Positions 43,774 to 52,471 of a stretch of 64,000 bases of DNA are shown here, piece after piece. Source of the DNA: an uncultured Pelagibacteraceae bacterium. Its GTDB lineage: Bacteria; Pseudomonadota; Alphaproteobacteria; Pelagibacterales; Pelagibacteraceae. The position numbers were made by a program, and so were the translations under genes. The stretch lies in contig CACIWZ010000001.1 in assembly GCA_902590505.1 (NCBI GenBank), forward strand, positions 1 through 64,000, read 5' to 3'. Below the pieces are notes generated by a model, which saw only the letters and a list, made by a program, of their open reading frames with translations, did not search any database and had not been told where the DNA came from. Within the stretch, counting starts at the first letter, position 1; every line of letters begins with the position of its first letter.

Positions 43774-44868
43774 ATGATAGTAGGTTCAATTAAAGAAGAT
43801 TTAGGATTAGAAAAAAGAGTTTCTATAACTCCTGAAACAGCAAAAAATATTAAAGGACTAGGTCTAAAAGTATTAATTGAAAAAAATTATGCAACGCACT
43901 TAGGTATCGAGGATAACGAATATGAAAAAAATGGTGCGGAAATTAAAGATACTTCTATTGAAGTTTTAAACTCAAGTGATTTAATAATTAAAGTAAATTG
44001 CCCCTCTGAAAATGAAATTAGTTTATTAAAAGAGAATACAATTTTAATTGGAATGCTCAATCCATCAATTAATAAAATTCAATTAGATAAAATTTTAAAA
44101 AAAAAAATTAAAATTTTTTCACTTGAATTATTACCTCGTATCACGCGCGCTCAATCAATGGATGTATTATCATCTCAATCAAATTTAGCTGGATACAGAG
44201 CGGTAGTAGATTGTGTTGCTGAATTTGAAAAAGCTGTACCGATGATGATGACAGCTGCTGGGACTGTACCAGCTGCTAAAGTTTTGGTTATCGGAGCAGG
44301 TGTGGCAGGTTTACAAGCGATTGCCACTGCAAAAAGATTAGGTGCAATAGTTTCAGCAACTGATGTGAGAGCGGCATCAAAAGAGCAAGTTGAAAGCTTA
44401 GGTGGAAAATTTTTGACTGTTGATCAAGCAGAAGATATGGAAACAGCAGGGGGATATGCAAAAGAAGTCTCAGATGATTATAAACAAAAACAGGCTGAAA
44501 TGATGAAAGAAGCACTTAAAAAAAATGATATAGTTATTTGTACTGCACTAATCCCTGGTAAACCTGCACCAAGAATATTAACTGAGGATTTAGTTAAATT
44601 GATGAAACCTGGCTCTATAGTCTATGATTTGGCAGCAGAGCAAGGAGGTAACTCTGCATATTCAGAGTCTGGGAAAATAAATACTGTTCAGGGAATAAAA
44701 GTGATTGGTGTGAAAAGTTTAATGAATAGTTTACCACTAACTGCTTCAAGTTTATATGCCAAAAACTTATTTAGCTTTATAAGAAACTTATATAGTAGAG
44801 AAAAAAAAGATTTTAATATTAATTTAGAGGACGAGATAATCACAAAATCATTAATAGAGGATGTTTAA
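43774..44868 (+). CDS. pntAA: NAD(P) transhydrogenase alpha subunit, soluble part
   Basis: 364 residues. EKRVSITPETAKNIKGLG is the N-terminal alanine dehydrogenase/PntA domain, followed by RAQSMDVLSSQSNLAGYRAV and the NAD-binding loop VLVIGAGVAGLQAI. Couples hydride transfer between NADH and NADP+ to proton movement. Split from its membrane part as in Rhodospirillum-like three-gene systems, encoded next. Confidence 0.94.
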   Translation: MIVGSIKEDLGLEKRVSITPETAKNIKGLGLKVLIEKNYATHLGIEDNEYEKNGAEIKDTSIEVLNSSDLIIKVNCPSENEISLLKENTILIGMLNPSINKIQLDKILKKKIKIFSLELLPRITRAQSMDVLSSQSNLAGYRAVVDCVAEFEKAVPMMMTAAGTVPAAKVLVIGAGVAGLQAIATAKRLGAIVSATDVRAASKEQVESLGGKFLTVDQAEDMETAGGYAKEVSDDYKQKQAEMMKEALKKNDIVICTALIPGKPAPRILTEDLVKLMKPGSIVYDLAAEQGGNSAYSESGKINTVQGIKVIGVKSLMNSLPLTASSLYAKNLFSFIRNLYSREKKDFNINLEDEIITKSLIEDV

Positions 44869-44870
44869 TT

Positions 44871-45182
44871 ATGGAAATAGATCCATTCATATTTAGATTA
44901 AGTATTTTTATTTTATCAATTTTTATCGGCTATTATGTTGTCTGGAGTGTTACACCATCTCTACATACGCCTTTAATGTCTGTAACAAACGCTATTTCAT
45001 CTGTGATAATCGTTGGTGCTATAATAGCAGCATTAGCTGGATCGTCTGAGAGCATATTTGGTATATCAAGCATTTTCGGATTTTTGGCCATTGTGCTAGC
45101 TGCAATAAATATTTTTGGCGGATTTTTGGTAACTCAAAGAATGCTTCAAATGTATAAAAAAAAGAAAGATAAAAAGAAATGA
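44871..45182 (+). CDS. pntAB: NAD(P) transhydrogenase alpha subunit, membrane part
   Basis: 103 residues with about three hydrophobic helices, HTPLMSVTNAISSVIIVGAI being a highly conserved proton-channel segment of PntA domain II. Forms the proton pathway with PntB. It overlaps pntB by ATGA, supporting equimolar production. Confidence 0.93.
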   Translation: MEIDPFIFRLSIFILSIFIGYYVVWSVTPSLHTPLMSVTNAISSVIIVGAIIAALAGSSESIFGISSIFGFLAIVLAAINIFGGFLVTQRMLQMYKKKKDKKK

Positions 45183-46582
45183 TATCTGCAAATTTATCAG
45201 CAATTTTCTATTTAATTTCAGGAATACTATTTATTCTTGCTTTAAGAGGATTATCATCTCCAGATACATCTAGACAAGGAAATTATTTCGGAATTGCAGG
45301 TATGATAATTGCAATTGTAGTAACATTTTTATCAGTAGGTAATTTTTCTACCTCATTAACCTATGTAATAATTTTTCTTTTAATTGGCGGATTAATTGGA
45401 GCTTTTATTGCCTTTAGAATCCCAATGACTGCAATGCCAGAATTAGTTGCAGGTTTTCACAGTTTAGTTGGATTAGCAGCAGTTTTTGTTGCAATAGCAG
45501 CTTTTCTAAATCCTGAAGCTTTTAATTTAGGAGTTGTTGGGAAAATTAAACTAGCGAGTTTAATAGAAATGTCTATTGGTGCTGCAGTAGGAGCAATAAC
45601 TTTTTCTGGATCTGTAATAGCTTTCTTAAAATTAAGAGGGATAATGTCTGGCTCCCCAATAACTTTTAGTGGGCAACATTTTTTAAATTTGATGCTAGGT
45701 ATCGGAATTTTTGTCTTAATTTATTATTTATGCATATCACAATCAGCAAATATTTTTTGGACAGTAATAATGATTTCTTTTCTTGTGGGTATTTTATTAA
45801 TTATACCTATAGGTGGTGCCGATATGCCAGTAGTAATTTCAATGTTGAACTCTTACTCAGGTTGGGCTGCAGCAGGGATAGGTTTTACTTTAGAAAATAC
45901 TGCTTTAATTATTACAGGTGCGCTCGTAGGTTCTTCGGGAGCAATACTATCTTATATAATGTGTAAAGCTATGAATAGATCCTTCGTAAGTGTTATACTT
46001 GGAGGTTTTGGTGCAGACAGTTCTTCCGATAAGACAAAGCAGAGCAAAGACCAAAAACCTGTTAAGAGTGGTAATGCAGAAGATGCAGCTTTTTTAATGA
46101 AAAACGCTTCATCAGTAATCATAGTTCCAGGTTATGGAATGGCAGTAGCGCAAGCTCAACATGCTTTAAGAGAAATGGTGGATAAATTAAAAAAGAACGA
46201 TATTAAAGTTACGTATGCCATACACCCTGTAGCCGGCAGGATGCCTGGACACATGAATGTTCTTTTAGCTGAAGCAAATGTTCCATATGATGAAGTTTTT
46301 GAGTTGGAAGATATAAATAATGATTTTGCCAATTCCGATGTCGCTTTTGTGATTGGAGCAAACGATGTAACAAATCCCGTGGCCAAAACAGACCCTAAAA
46401 GTCCAATATTTGGAATGCCAGTGCTTGATGTTGAAAAATGTAAATCTGTTTTATTCGTTAAGCGAAGTTTATCACCCGGGTATGCTGGAATAGATAATGA
46501 ATTATTTTATAAAGATAATACATTAATGTTGTTTGCAGATGCAAAAAAAATGACAGAGGATATTGTTAAAAATTTAGATTAA
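45179..46582 (+). CDS. pntB: NAD(P) transhydrogenase beta subunit
   Basis: 467 residues with about eight or nine transmembrane helices (residues 1-260) and a C-terminal NADP-binding domain. GGADMPVVISMLNSYSGWAAAGIGFTL is the PntB membrane signature, IIVPGYGMAVAQAQHAL the NADP loop and AIHPVAGRMPGHMNVLLAEA the domain I contact. Maintains NADPH. Overlaps tal by one base. Confidence 0.95.
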   Translation: MISANLSAIFYLISGILFILALRGLSSPDTSRQGNYFGIAGMIIAIVVTFLSVGNFSTSLTYVIIFLLIGGLIGAFIAFRIPMTAMPELVAGFHSLVGLAAVFVAIAAFLNPEAFNLGVVGKIKLASLIEMSIGAAVGAITFSGSVIAFLKLRGIMSGSPITFSGQHFLNLMLGIGIFVLIYYLCISQSANIFWTVIMISFLVGILLIIPIGGADMPVVISMLNSYSGWAAAGIGFTLENTALIITGALVGSSGAILSYIMCKAMNRSFVSVILGGFGADSSSDKTKQSKDQKPVKSGNAEDAAFLMKNASSVIIVPGYGMAVAQAQHALREMVDKLKKNDIKVTYAIHPVAGRMPGHMNVLLAEANVPYDEVFELEDINNDFANSDVAFVIGANDVTNPVAKTDPKSPIFGMPVLDVEKCKSVLFVKRSLSPGYAGIDNELFYKDNTLMLFADAKKMTEDIVKNLD

Positions 46583-47280
46583 TGAAAACAAAGATATTCT
46601 GCGATATAGCCGATTATAAAACCATTAAATTTTTTAATAATAAAACTTTGGTTGATGGTTTTACAACTAATCCAAGTTTAATGAGGTCAGCTGGTGCAAA
46701 AAATTATAAAGACTATTCTTTAAAAATTTTAAAGGTTTGTAAAAAAAAACCAATTTCTTTTGAAGTATTCGCAGATAATTCAAATGATATGCTTGAACAA
46801 GCTTATGAAATTAACTCTTGGGGTAAAAATGTTTATGTAAAAATCCCAGTCGTTAACTCAAAAGGAAGGTTTACTGGTTCTGTTATTGAGGAGTTAAGCT
46901 ATAAAGGGATCAAATTAAATATAACAGCTGTTTACACATATGAGCAGACTAAAAAGATTTATAAAAAATTATGTAAAAAAACTAAATCTATTATCTCCAT
47001 ATTTGCTGGAAGAATGGCAGATAAAGGTAAAGATCCACTTCCGATATTCAAAAAAAGTATTTCTTTAACTAAAAGGAATAAACATATTGAAATTCTTTGG
47101 GCTAGCACTAGAGAGGCTTACAACTACACTCAAGCTAAACAAATTAATTGCAATATAATTACCATGCCACCTAAAGTCATAAATCAAATAAATGGATTTG
47201 GAAAAAGTTTCAACTCTATGACACTTGATACTGTTAAAGGTTTTTTAAATGATAGTAAAAAATCAAGATTTAGTCTTTAA
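46582..47280 (+). CDS. tal: transaldolase (short form)
   Basis: 232 residues, short transaldolase/fructose-6-phosphate aldolase type. FCDIADYKTIKFF and VDGFTTNPSLM are the start of the TIM barrel, VYVKIPVV contains the Schiff-base Lys, and TAVYTYEQTK and IISIFAGRMAD are conserved. Non-oxidative pentose phosphate enzyme. It ends convergent with typA, their stop codons sharing the TTAA palindrome at 47277-47280, so no terminator fits between them. Confidence 0.92.
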   Translation: MKTKIFCDIADYKTIKFFNNKTLVDGFTTNPSLMRSAGAKNYKDYSLKILKVCKKKPISFEVFADNSNDMLEQAYEINSWGKNVYVKIPVVNSKGRFTGSVIEELSYKGIKLNITAVYTYEQTKKIYKKLCKKTKSIISIFAGRMADKGKDPLPIFKKSISLTKRNKHIEILWASTREAYNYTQAKQINCNIITMPPKVINQINGFGKSFNSMTLDTVKGFLNDSKKSRFSL

Positions 47281-49103
47281 GAAGCCTTAGCTTTTGCCCT
47301 TGATAGTCTTTTTCTTTCATTTGAATCTAAAATTAATTTTCTAAGCCTACATGATTTTGGTGTTATTTCTAGAGCCTCATCCGTATTTAATAAACTTAAT
47401 TGTTCAGCAATAGCCATTTTTCTAACTGGAGTTAAAACTATATTTTCATCCGTGTTTTGTGTTCTCATATTTGTTAATTTTTTTCCCTTCATAACATTAA
47501 TTTCAAGATCACCAGCTTTAGATGAAATACCTACAACCATACCTTCATAAACCGGGTCATTGTGAGTTACAAGCATTTCACCTCTTGCCTGTAAATTAAA
47601 AATAGCAAACGCTACCGCTTTTCCAGTTTCCATAGATATCAGAGCACCATTCCTTCTACCTTCCATCTCACCAGTGAAGTCCCCGTAAGAGTGAAAAATT
47701 CTATTTATTACTCCAGTTCCTTTAGTTAAAGTTAAAAATCTACTTGTATAACCCATTAAACCTCTTGTAGGTGCATGAAAAATTAATCTTTTCTTATTTT
47801 TTCCAGTATCTTTTAATTCAACTAATTTACCTTTTCTTCTATTCATTGAGTCAATGATTCTTGATGAGTATTCCTCATCTAAATCCATTGTGATCTCTTC
47901 CATAGGCTCTTGTTTTTTTCCACTATTTTCTTTTATTAAAACTTTGGGAGGGCTCACAGTCATTTCAAATCCTTCACGTCTCATCTGAGTTAAAAGAATT
48001 TCTAACATTAATTCACCACGTCCGCTGATTGAAAAAGAGTCTTTATTTTCGTTTTCTGCAAAATTGATACCAACATTATTTTCAGCTTCTAATATCAATC
48101 GCTCACGTATTTGCGTACTTGTCAACTTTTTCCCTTCAGTGCCTGCTAATGGAGAACTATTAACTGTAATTGTAATTGACATAGTTGGAGGATCTATAGG
48201 AGTAGCACTTATTGGCTCATTCAATTCCAGATCACAAATTGTATCCGCGACGTTAGCTTTTTCTAGTCCGGCTATAATGACAATATCTCCTGCTTCTCCT
48301 ACTTCAATTGGAACTTTCTTAGTTCCTTCATATCTGAAAATTTTTGTCAATCGTCCCTCATCTACTTTTTTACCTTTTAAATTTATTGCCTTAATCTGTT
48401 GATTAGCTTTAGCTGTGCCTTGAGCAATTCTTCCTACTAAACTTCTTCCTAAAAAACTGTCTGCATACAATAAAGTAGATAGCATTGCGAAAGGTTTAGT
48501 TTTATCTGTAACAGTTGGTTTTACGTGCTTTAGAATTAAATCTAAAAGAGGCTTTAAATTTTCTCTTGGCCCATCTATATCTTTTGTTGCCCATCCAGAT
48601 CTACCACTAGCGTACAAAACTGGAAAATCTAACTGCTCCTCATTAGCATCTAAATTAACAAAAAGATCAAATGTTTCGTTTAAGACTTCATTAGCTCTTT
48701 GATCAGTTTTATCTAATTTATTTATAATTACTATAGGTTTTAAACCTTGTTTTAAAGCTTTAGAGAGAACAAACTTTGTTTGAGGCATAACACCCTCAGC
48801 AGAGTCTATTAATAATAAAGCCCCATCAGCCATATGCAATACTCTCTCTACTTCAGCAGCAAAATCTCTATGACCTGGTGTATCGATAATATTAATTCTT
48901 GAATTTTTCCAATTTATCGAAGTTGGTTTAGCCAGAATTGTTATACCACGTTCCTTTTCTAACTCTCCAGAGTCCATTATTCGTTCTTCAACATTTTCAT
49001 TTTCTCTAAACGATCCACTTTGTTTCATTAAACTGTCGATTAATGTTGTTTTACCGTGGTCGACATGAGCAATGATTGTGATATTTCTAATTTCGTTTGT
49101 CAT
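47277..49103 (-). CDS. typA: translational GTPase BipA/TypA
   Basis: 608 residues. GTPase motifs: G1 AHVDHGKTTL, G3 DTPGHRDF, G4 NKLDK. DSFSISGRGELMLEILLTQMRREG and the C-terminal domain with GLMGYTSRFLTLTKGTGV separate it from EF-G and LepA. It helps ribosome assembly and growth under stress. The ATG follows the initiator tRNA 3' end by just one base, so a processed mRNA would be essentially leaderless. Confidence 0.96.
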   Translation of the reverse strand: MTNEIRNITIIAHVDHGKTTLIDSLMKQSGSFRENENVEERIMDSGELEKERGITILAKPTSINWKNSRINIIDTPGHRDFAAEVERVLHMADGALLLIDSAEGVMPQTKFVLSKALKQGLKPIVIINKLDKTDQRANEVLNETFDLFVNLDANEEQLDFPVLYASGRSGWATKDIDGPRENLKPLLDLILKHVKPTVTDKTKPFAMLSTLLYADSFLGRSLVGRIAQGTAKANQQIKAINLKGKKVDEGRLTKIFRYEGTKKVPIEVGEAGDIVIIAGLEKANVADTICDLELNEPISATPIDPPTMSITITVNSSPLAGTEGKKLTSTQIRERLILEAENNVGINFAENENKDSFSISGRGELMLEILLTQMRREGFEMTVSPPKVLIKENSGKKQEPMEEITMDLDEEYSSRIIDSMNRRKGKLVELKDTGKNKKRLIFHAPTRGLMGYTSRFLTLTKGTGVINRIFHSYGDFTGEMEGRRNGALISMETGKAVAFAIFNLQARGEMLVTHNDPVYEGMVVGISSKAGDLEINVMKGKKLTNMRTQNTDENIVLTPVRKMAIAEQLSLLNTDEALEITPKSCRLRKLILDSNERKRLSRAKAKAS

Positions 49104-49104
49104 T

Positions 49105-49181
<77 letters not shown>

Positions 49182-49186
49182 TTAAA

Positions 49187-49390
49187 TTATTTCTTTTTAA
49201 TATTAATTGCTTGGAGTTTATCTTTTTCTTCTTTTATATCGTAAACAATTGTTTGCTCTTCTTTAAGCACTCTAAGTTTTGATTCTTCAAGTGCTGATAC
49301 ATGTAGAAAAATATCTTTTTTAGTTTCATCGTCTGTTATAAACCCATAGCCTTTTTTGGCGTTAAACCACTTTACTTTACCTGATGGCAT
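49187..49390 (-). CDS. cold-shock domain protein (CspA family)
   Basis: 67 residues from the internal ATG at 49390, which has an AAGGGA Shine-Dalgarno a few bases upstream; an earlier ATG at 49405 has none. SGKVKWFNAKKGYGFIT is the RNP-1 nucleic-acid-binding motif, DIFLHVSAL RNP-2. A single-strand RNA-binding chaperone. It probably shares a transcript with the initiator tRNA and typA. Confidence 0.93.
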   Translation of the reverse strand: MPSGKVKWFNAKKGYGFITDDETKKDIFLHVSALEESKLRVLKEEQTIVYDIKEEKDKLQAINIKKK

Positions 49391-49416
49391 TTCTAATCCC
49401 TTCATTTTAATTCAAG

Positions 49417-49611
49417 TTAATATCTATTTCTTAGTTTTTGGAGCTTTTTAATTCTTTTAAGATTTTCAGTTTGAACTCTTTTTTTTCGCTCAGATGGCTT
49501 TTCATAAGTGCTTTTCATTTTCATCACTTTGAAGAAACCCTCCTTTTGAAGTTTTCTTTTTAGCACTCTAATAGCTTGTTCTACGTTATTATCTTTTACG
49601 TCTATTTTAAT
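49417..49611 (-). CDS. rpsU: 30S ribosomal protein S21 with ATT start codon
   Basis: 64 residues. KIDVKDNNVEQAIRVLKRKL, then EGFFKVMKMKSTYEKPSERKK fits S21 in length and pattern. In-frame stop TAA precedes the SD by a few codons and no ATG, GTG or TTG lies between it and the conserved start. An ATT codon at 49609-49611 sits 5 bases behind a full GGAGG (49617-49621), exactly where the initiator Met of other alphaproteobacterial S21 aligns. S21 assists initiation near the anti-SD. The ATT start is rare in bacteria. Confidence 0.88.
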   Translation of the reverse strand: MKIDVKDNNVEQAIRVLKRKLQKEGFFKVMKMKSTYEKPSERKKRVQTENLKRIKKLQKLRNRY

Positions 49612-49662
49612 AAAAACCTCCGGTTAATTTTTATGGTTGTTATCATTAGACGCCTAGTTTGT

Positions 49663-50247
49663 CTAGGCTGAAGCTGCTTGAGCCTTTTTTTCCTCTCTAA
49701 TTTTAGCTTTTCGCTCTCTTTCAACTCTTCTTTTCGCTTTATCCAAACTTTTTTGAAAAGCCTCCTGTGTGCATAAAGCAAGAATTACAGGGTCTCTAGG
49801 TTTTAAATTAGAAAAATTCCAATAGCTTCTTTTTCTGATCAAAGATACTGTACCTTTAGTACTGCCAACTAGTTTTGAGATTTGGCCGTCAGTAAGTTCC
49901 GAGGCATTTTTACATAACCATAATATTGCGTCTGGTCTATCTTGTCTTTTTGATAATGGAGTGTATTTTGGTTTTTTTCTCTCTTTAACTTCGACTTCAT
50001 CTAATTTTTTAAGTAAACTTAATTTTTTATTTGGATCTTTTGAGCAAATTTCTATTTCTTCTCTAGAAAGTTGACCTGCTAATATTGGATTATAAGCTTT
50101 AATGCCTTTCGCTACATCTCCATCAGCTATACCTTTTATTTCTAATTCATGTAAGTTGCAGAATTCAGCGATTTGCTTAAAAGTAAGTGTTGTATTTTCA
50201 ACTAGCCAAACAGCAGTTGCTTTCGGCATAAATGGTGTTTCAGGCAT
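49663..50247 (-). CDS. trcR: cell-cycle transcriptional regulator TrcR (DUF1013)
   Basis: 194 residues. PFMPKATAVWLVENTTLTFKQIAEFCNLHELEIKGIADGDVAKGI and RPDAILWLCKNASELTDGQISKLVGSTKGTVSLIRKR are the two helix-turn-helix-like repeats of DUF1013/TrcR, specific to Alphaproteobacteria. The C-terminus is Lys/Arg-rich. Binds DNA and RNA polymerase-associated targets in Caulobacter. Preceded by rpmE with a 3 bp gap. Confidence 0.9.
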   Translation of the reverse strand: MPETPFMPKATAVWLVENTTLTFKQIAEFCNLHELEIKGIADGDVAKGIKAYNPILAGQLSREEIEICSKDPNKKLSLLKKLDEVEVKERKKPKYTPLSKRQDRPDAILWLCKNASELTDGQISKLVGSTKGTVSLIRKRSYWNFSNLKPRDPVILALCTQEAFQKSLDKAKRRVERERKAKIREEKKAQAASA

Positions 50248-50250
50248 AAA

Positions 50251-50475
50251 TTATTTTTTGTTTCGAAGATTGCTAAATTTTTTATTATATTTACTTACTC
50301 TCCCTTTATCTAAAATTTTTTGAGCACCTCCAGTCCAAGCGAAGTGAGATTTTGGATCAATGTCTAACTTCAGAGTATCATTTTCTTTTCCCCAAGTGGA
50401 CCTTGTTTCAAATTCAGATCCATCAGTCATGACAACTTTAATTTTGTGATATTTTGGATGCAAGTTTTTTTTCAT
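50251..50475 (-). CDS. rpmE: 50S ribosomal protein L31
   Basis: 74 residues from the ATG at 50475; a TTG two codons upstream is not needed. [22 protein letters not shown] and [15 protein letters not shown]-like C-terminus ([15 protein letters not shown] here) identify the cysteine-free L31 form that binds no zinc. Part of the large subunit. Confidence 0.94.
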   Translation of the reverse strand: MKKNLHPKYHKIKVVMTDGSEFETRSTWGKENDTLKLDIDPKSHFAWTGGAQKILDKGRVSKYNKKFSNLRNKK

Positions 50476-50503
50476 TTGCAAATATCTATATTAATAATTG
50501 TTT

Positions 50504-51304
50504 TTACTCAATATCTTTTTTAATTATAAGACCTCTTAATTCTTCATGAATATTGGAATTTGATGCTAAAATATTCTTTTTTAAAGGTACGTTAGCGTCT
50601 TGCTCGAAAAAATCAATAAACCCTCCAGCTTCTTTTAAAATAATAATTCCAGCTGCAATATCCCAATAGTTTAATTCTCTTTGCCAATAACCATCAAATC
50701 TACCACAAGCCACATAAGCTATGTCTAAGGCAGCGCTTCCAAACTTTCTTACATTAGAAACATTTTTTGACACATTAATATATTCAGAAAAAATTTTATC
50801 TTTAATTTTGCTAGCTCCTTTAGGGCCGCCAGTTACTATAAGAGCATCATTGATCTTCTTTTTATTGGAAACTCTTATTCTTGAATTATTGAGGTAAGAT
50901 CCATTACCTTTTTCAGCACAAAACATTTCATTCATAATAGGATTAAATATAACACCACATTTAACTTCATTATTTTCCTCATAAGCTATTGATATTGCAA
51001 ATTGAGGTATGCCATTTAAAAAGTTCATTGTTCCATCTATTGGATCAATTATCCATCTATTATCTAAATTAGATTTATTTATTATTCCTGTTTCTTCAGT
51101 TACTATCCCGTAATCTGGGTGAGCTTTTTGTAATTCGTCTATTATAATTTTTTCAGTTCTTTTATCTGCTGATGTTACGAAATCTCCAGGACCTTTAGTT
51201 GAAACTTGTAAATTTTCTATTTCTCCAAAATCTCTTATAAGCGATCTTGAAGCCTTCATACATGCCCTTGTTATTAAATTAATTTGAGGAGAATTTAATC
51301 TCAT
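50504..51304 (-). CDS. suhB: inositol monophosphatase family protein
   Basis: 266 residues. The metal-binding motifs are EETG (about 70) and WIIDPIDGTMNFLNGIPQFAIS (Asp-Pro-x-Asp-Gly-Thr), with WDIAAGIIILKEAGG near the C-terminus. SuhB-type enzymes hydrolyse sugar or inositol monophosphates and bind RNA polymerase-NusA complexes in E. coli. Start overlaps the efp stop by one base. Confidence 0.9.
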   Translation of the reverse strand: MRLNSPQINLITRACMKASRSLIRDFGEIENLQVSTKGPGDFVTSADKRTEKIIIDELQKAHPDYGIVTEETGIINKSNLDNRWIIDPIDGTMNFLNGIPQFAISIAYEENNEVKCGVIFNPIMNEMFCAEKGNGSYLNNSRIRVSNKKKINDALIVTGGPKGASKIKDKIFSEYINVSKNVSNVRKFGSAALDIAYVACGRFDGYWQRELNYWDIAAGIIILKEAGGFIDFFEQDANVPLKKNILASNSNIHEELRGLIIKKDIE

Positions 51305-51867
51305 TAATTTACTCTTTTTACATATTCAAGTGTTCGAGTATCAATAATTATTTTTTCTCCACTTTCTATAAATGGAGGGACATTAATTTTAATACCACAA
51401 TCAAGAAGAGCAGGTTTATAAGATGATGAAGCTGTTTGATTTTTAAGAGCAGCATCTGTTGTTTCAATTGTGCATTCAATGTTGTTTGGTAACTCAATTG
51501 ATATCGGCTTATCTTCCATAAAAGAAATTGTAACTTCTAAATTTTCTTTTAATAATTTATACTGTTCTCCAGCTATAGACTTCGATATTTCTACTTGCTC
51601 ATAAGTATTGTTATCCATAAAATGGCAACTATCTCCATCTAAGTACAAAAAGTTAAATTTTCTTTCATCAACCTCAGCTTTTTCTATTGTTTCGCTTGAT
51701 CTAAACCTTTCATTCAGCTTTGTACCTTTGATAACACTTTTTAATTCTACCTGATTAAAAGCCCCACCTTTCCCAGGTTTAACATGTTGAGTTTTAAGAA
51801 CATTCCAATAATCATTTTTATGTTCAATTATCATTCCAGGTTTTATTTCAATAGCAGTTATTTTCAT
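51304..51867 (-). CDS. efp: elongation factor P
   Basis: 187 residues. KPGKGGAFNQVELKSV contains the Lys (K34-equivalent) that is modified in many bacteria, and the protein has KOW plus two OB domains, ending with the conserved ERIII...Y region. It relieves ribosome stalling at polyproline. Overlaps thiE by ATGA. The epmA/epmB modification genes are not in the window. Confidence 0.95.
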   Translation of the reverse strand: MKITAIEIKPGMIIEHKNDYWNVLKTQHVKPGKGGAFNQVELKSVIKGTKLNERFRSSETIEKAEVDERKFNFLYLDGDSCHFMDNNTYEQVEISKSIAGEQYKLLKENLEVTISFMEDKPISIELPNNIECTIETTDAALKNQTASSSYKPALLDCGIKINVPPFIESGEKIIIDTRTLEYVKRVN

Positions 51868-52466
51868 TTGAATTTTCTAATCGCAAGTTCTGGTTTTAAT
51901 TTGGGGTTATCCCAAATAAAACTTGATATTGCAATATATTTTGCTCCTGCTTTTATTAATTTTTTGTAATTTTTATTATTTATTCCACCTATTGCCACAA
52001 TAGGTTTTTTTACGTTCTTTTTTGCCCATCTCAAAATATTAAGATTGGCCTTTATTGTATTTTGCTTAAGTTTGGATTTAAAAAAAGATCCAAAAGCAAT
52101 ATAACTTGCATTATTTTTAATTGCTTTAACTGCAAGTTTTTTTGAGTTATGACATGTGACACCAAATATTTTATTTTTGAGTTTTTTTCTTGCTTTTAAA
52201 AACGATCCATCATGTTGACCCATATGACATCCATCAACGTTTATTTTCGATGCTAAAATAAAATTATCATTAATGATAAACTTAACTTTATGCTTAGTAG
52301 TAATTTTTATAATTCTTTTAGAGAAATTAAGAAGTTTTTTTTGGCTCAAATTTTTTAATCTTAATTGAAAAAACTTCACATTTTTAAATGACAATACTTT
52401 ATCTAAACTAGTGAAAAAATTCTGATCAATTTTATTAGGTGAAATTAAGTATACTAATTTCTTCAA
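51864..52466 (-). CDS. thiE: divergent thiamine-phosphate synthase
   Basis: 200 residues. FFQLRLKNLSQKKLLNFSKRI, FIINDNFILASKINVDGCHMGQHDGSF and PIVAIGGINNKNYKKLIKAGAKYIAISS follow the ThiE TIM-barrel pattern. The usual HLGQ.D becomes HMGQHD, and the GP.F-x-T loop reads GSFFKSKLK, so conserved Pro is replaced. ThiE joins hydroxymethylpyrimidine-PP to thiazole-P. SAR11 is known to need the pyrimidine precursor, which fits retention of this step. A TenI-like role cannot be excluded. Confidence 0.8.
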   Translation of the reverse strand: MKKLVYLISPNKIDQNFFTSLDKVLSFKNVKFFQLRLKNLSQKKLLNFSKRIIKITTKHKVKFIINDNFILASKINVDGCHMGQHDGSFLKARKKLKNKIFGVTCHNSKKLAVKAIKNNASYIAFGSFFKSKLKQNTIKANLNILRWAKKNVKKPIVAIGGINNKNYKKLIKAGAKYIAISSFIWDNPKLKPELAIRKFK

Positions 52467-52471
52467 ATGTT

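Noticed and set aside
48064-48402. 112-codon open frame on the plus strand inside typA
   Set aside because: Antisense shadow of a conserved gene with no domain or start signal.
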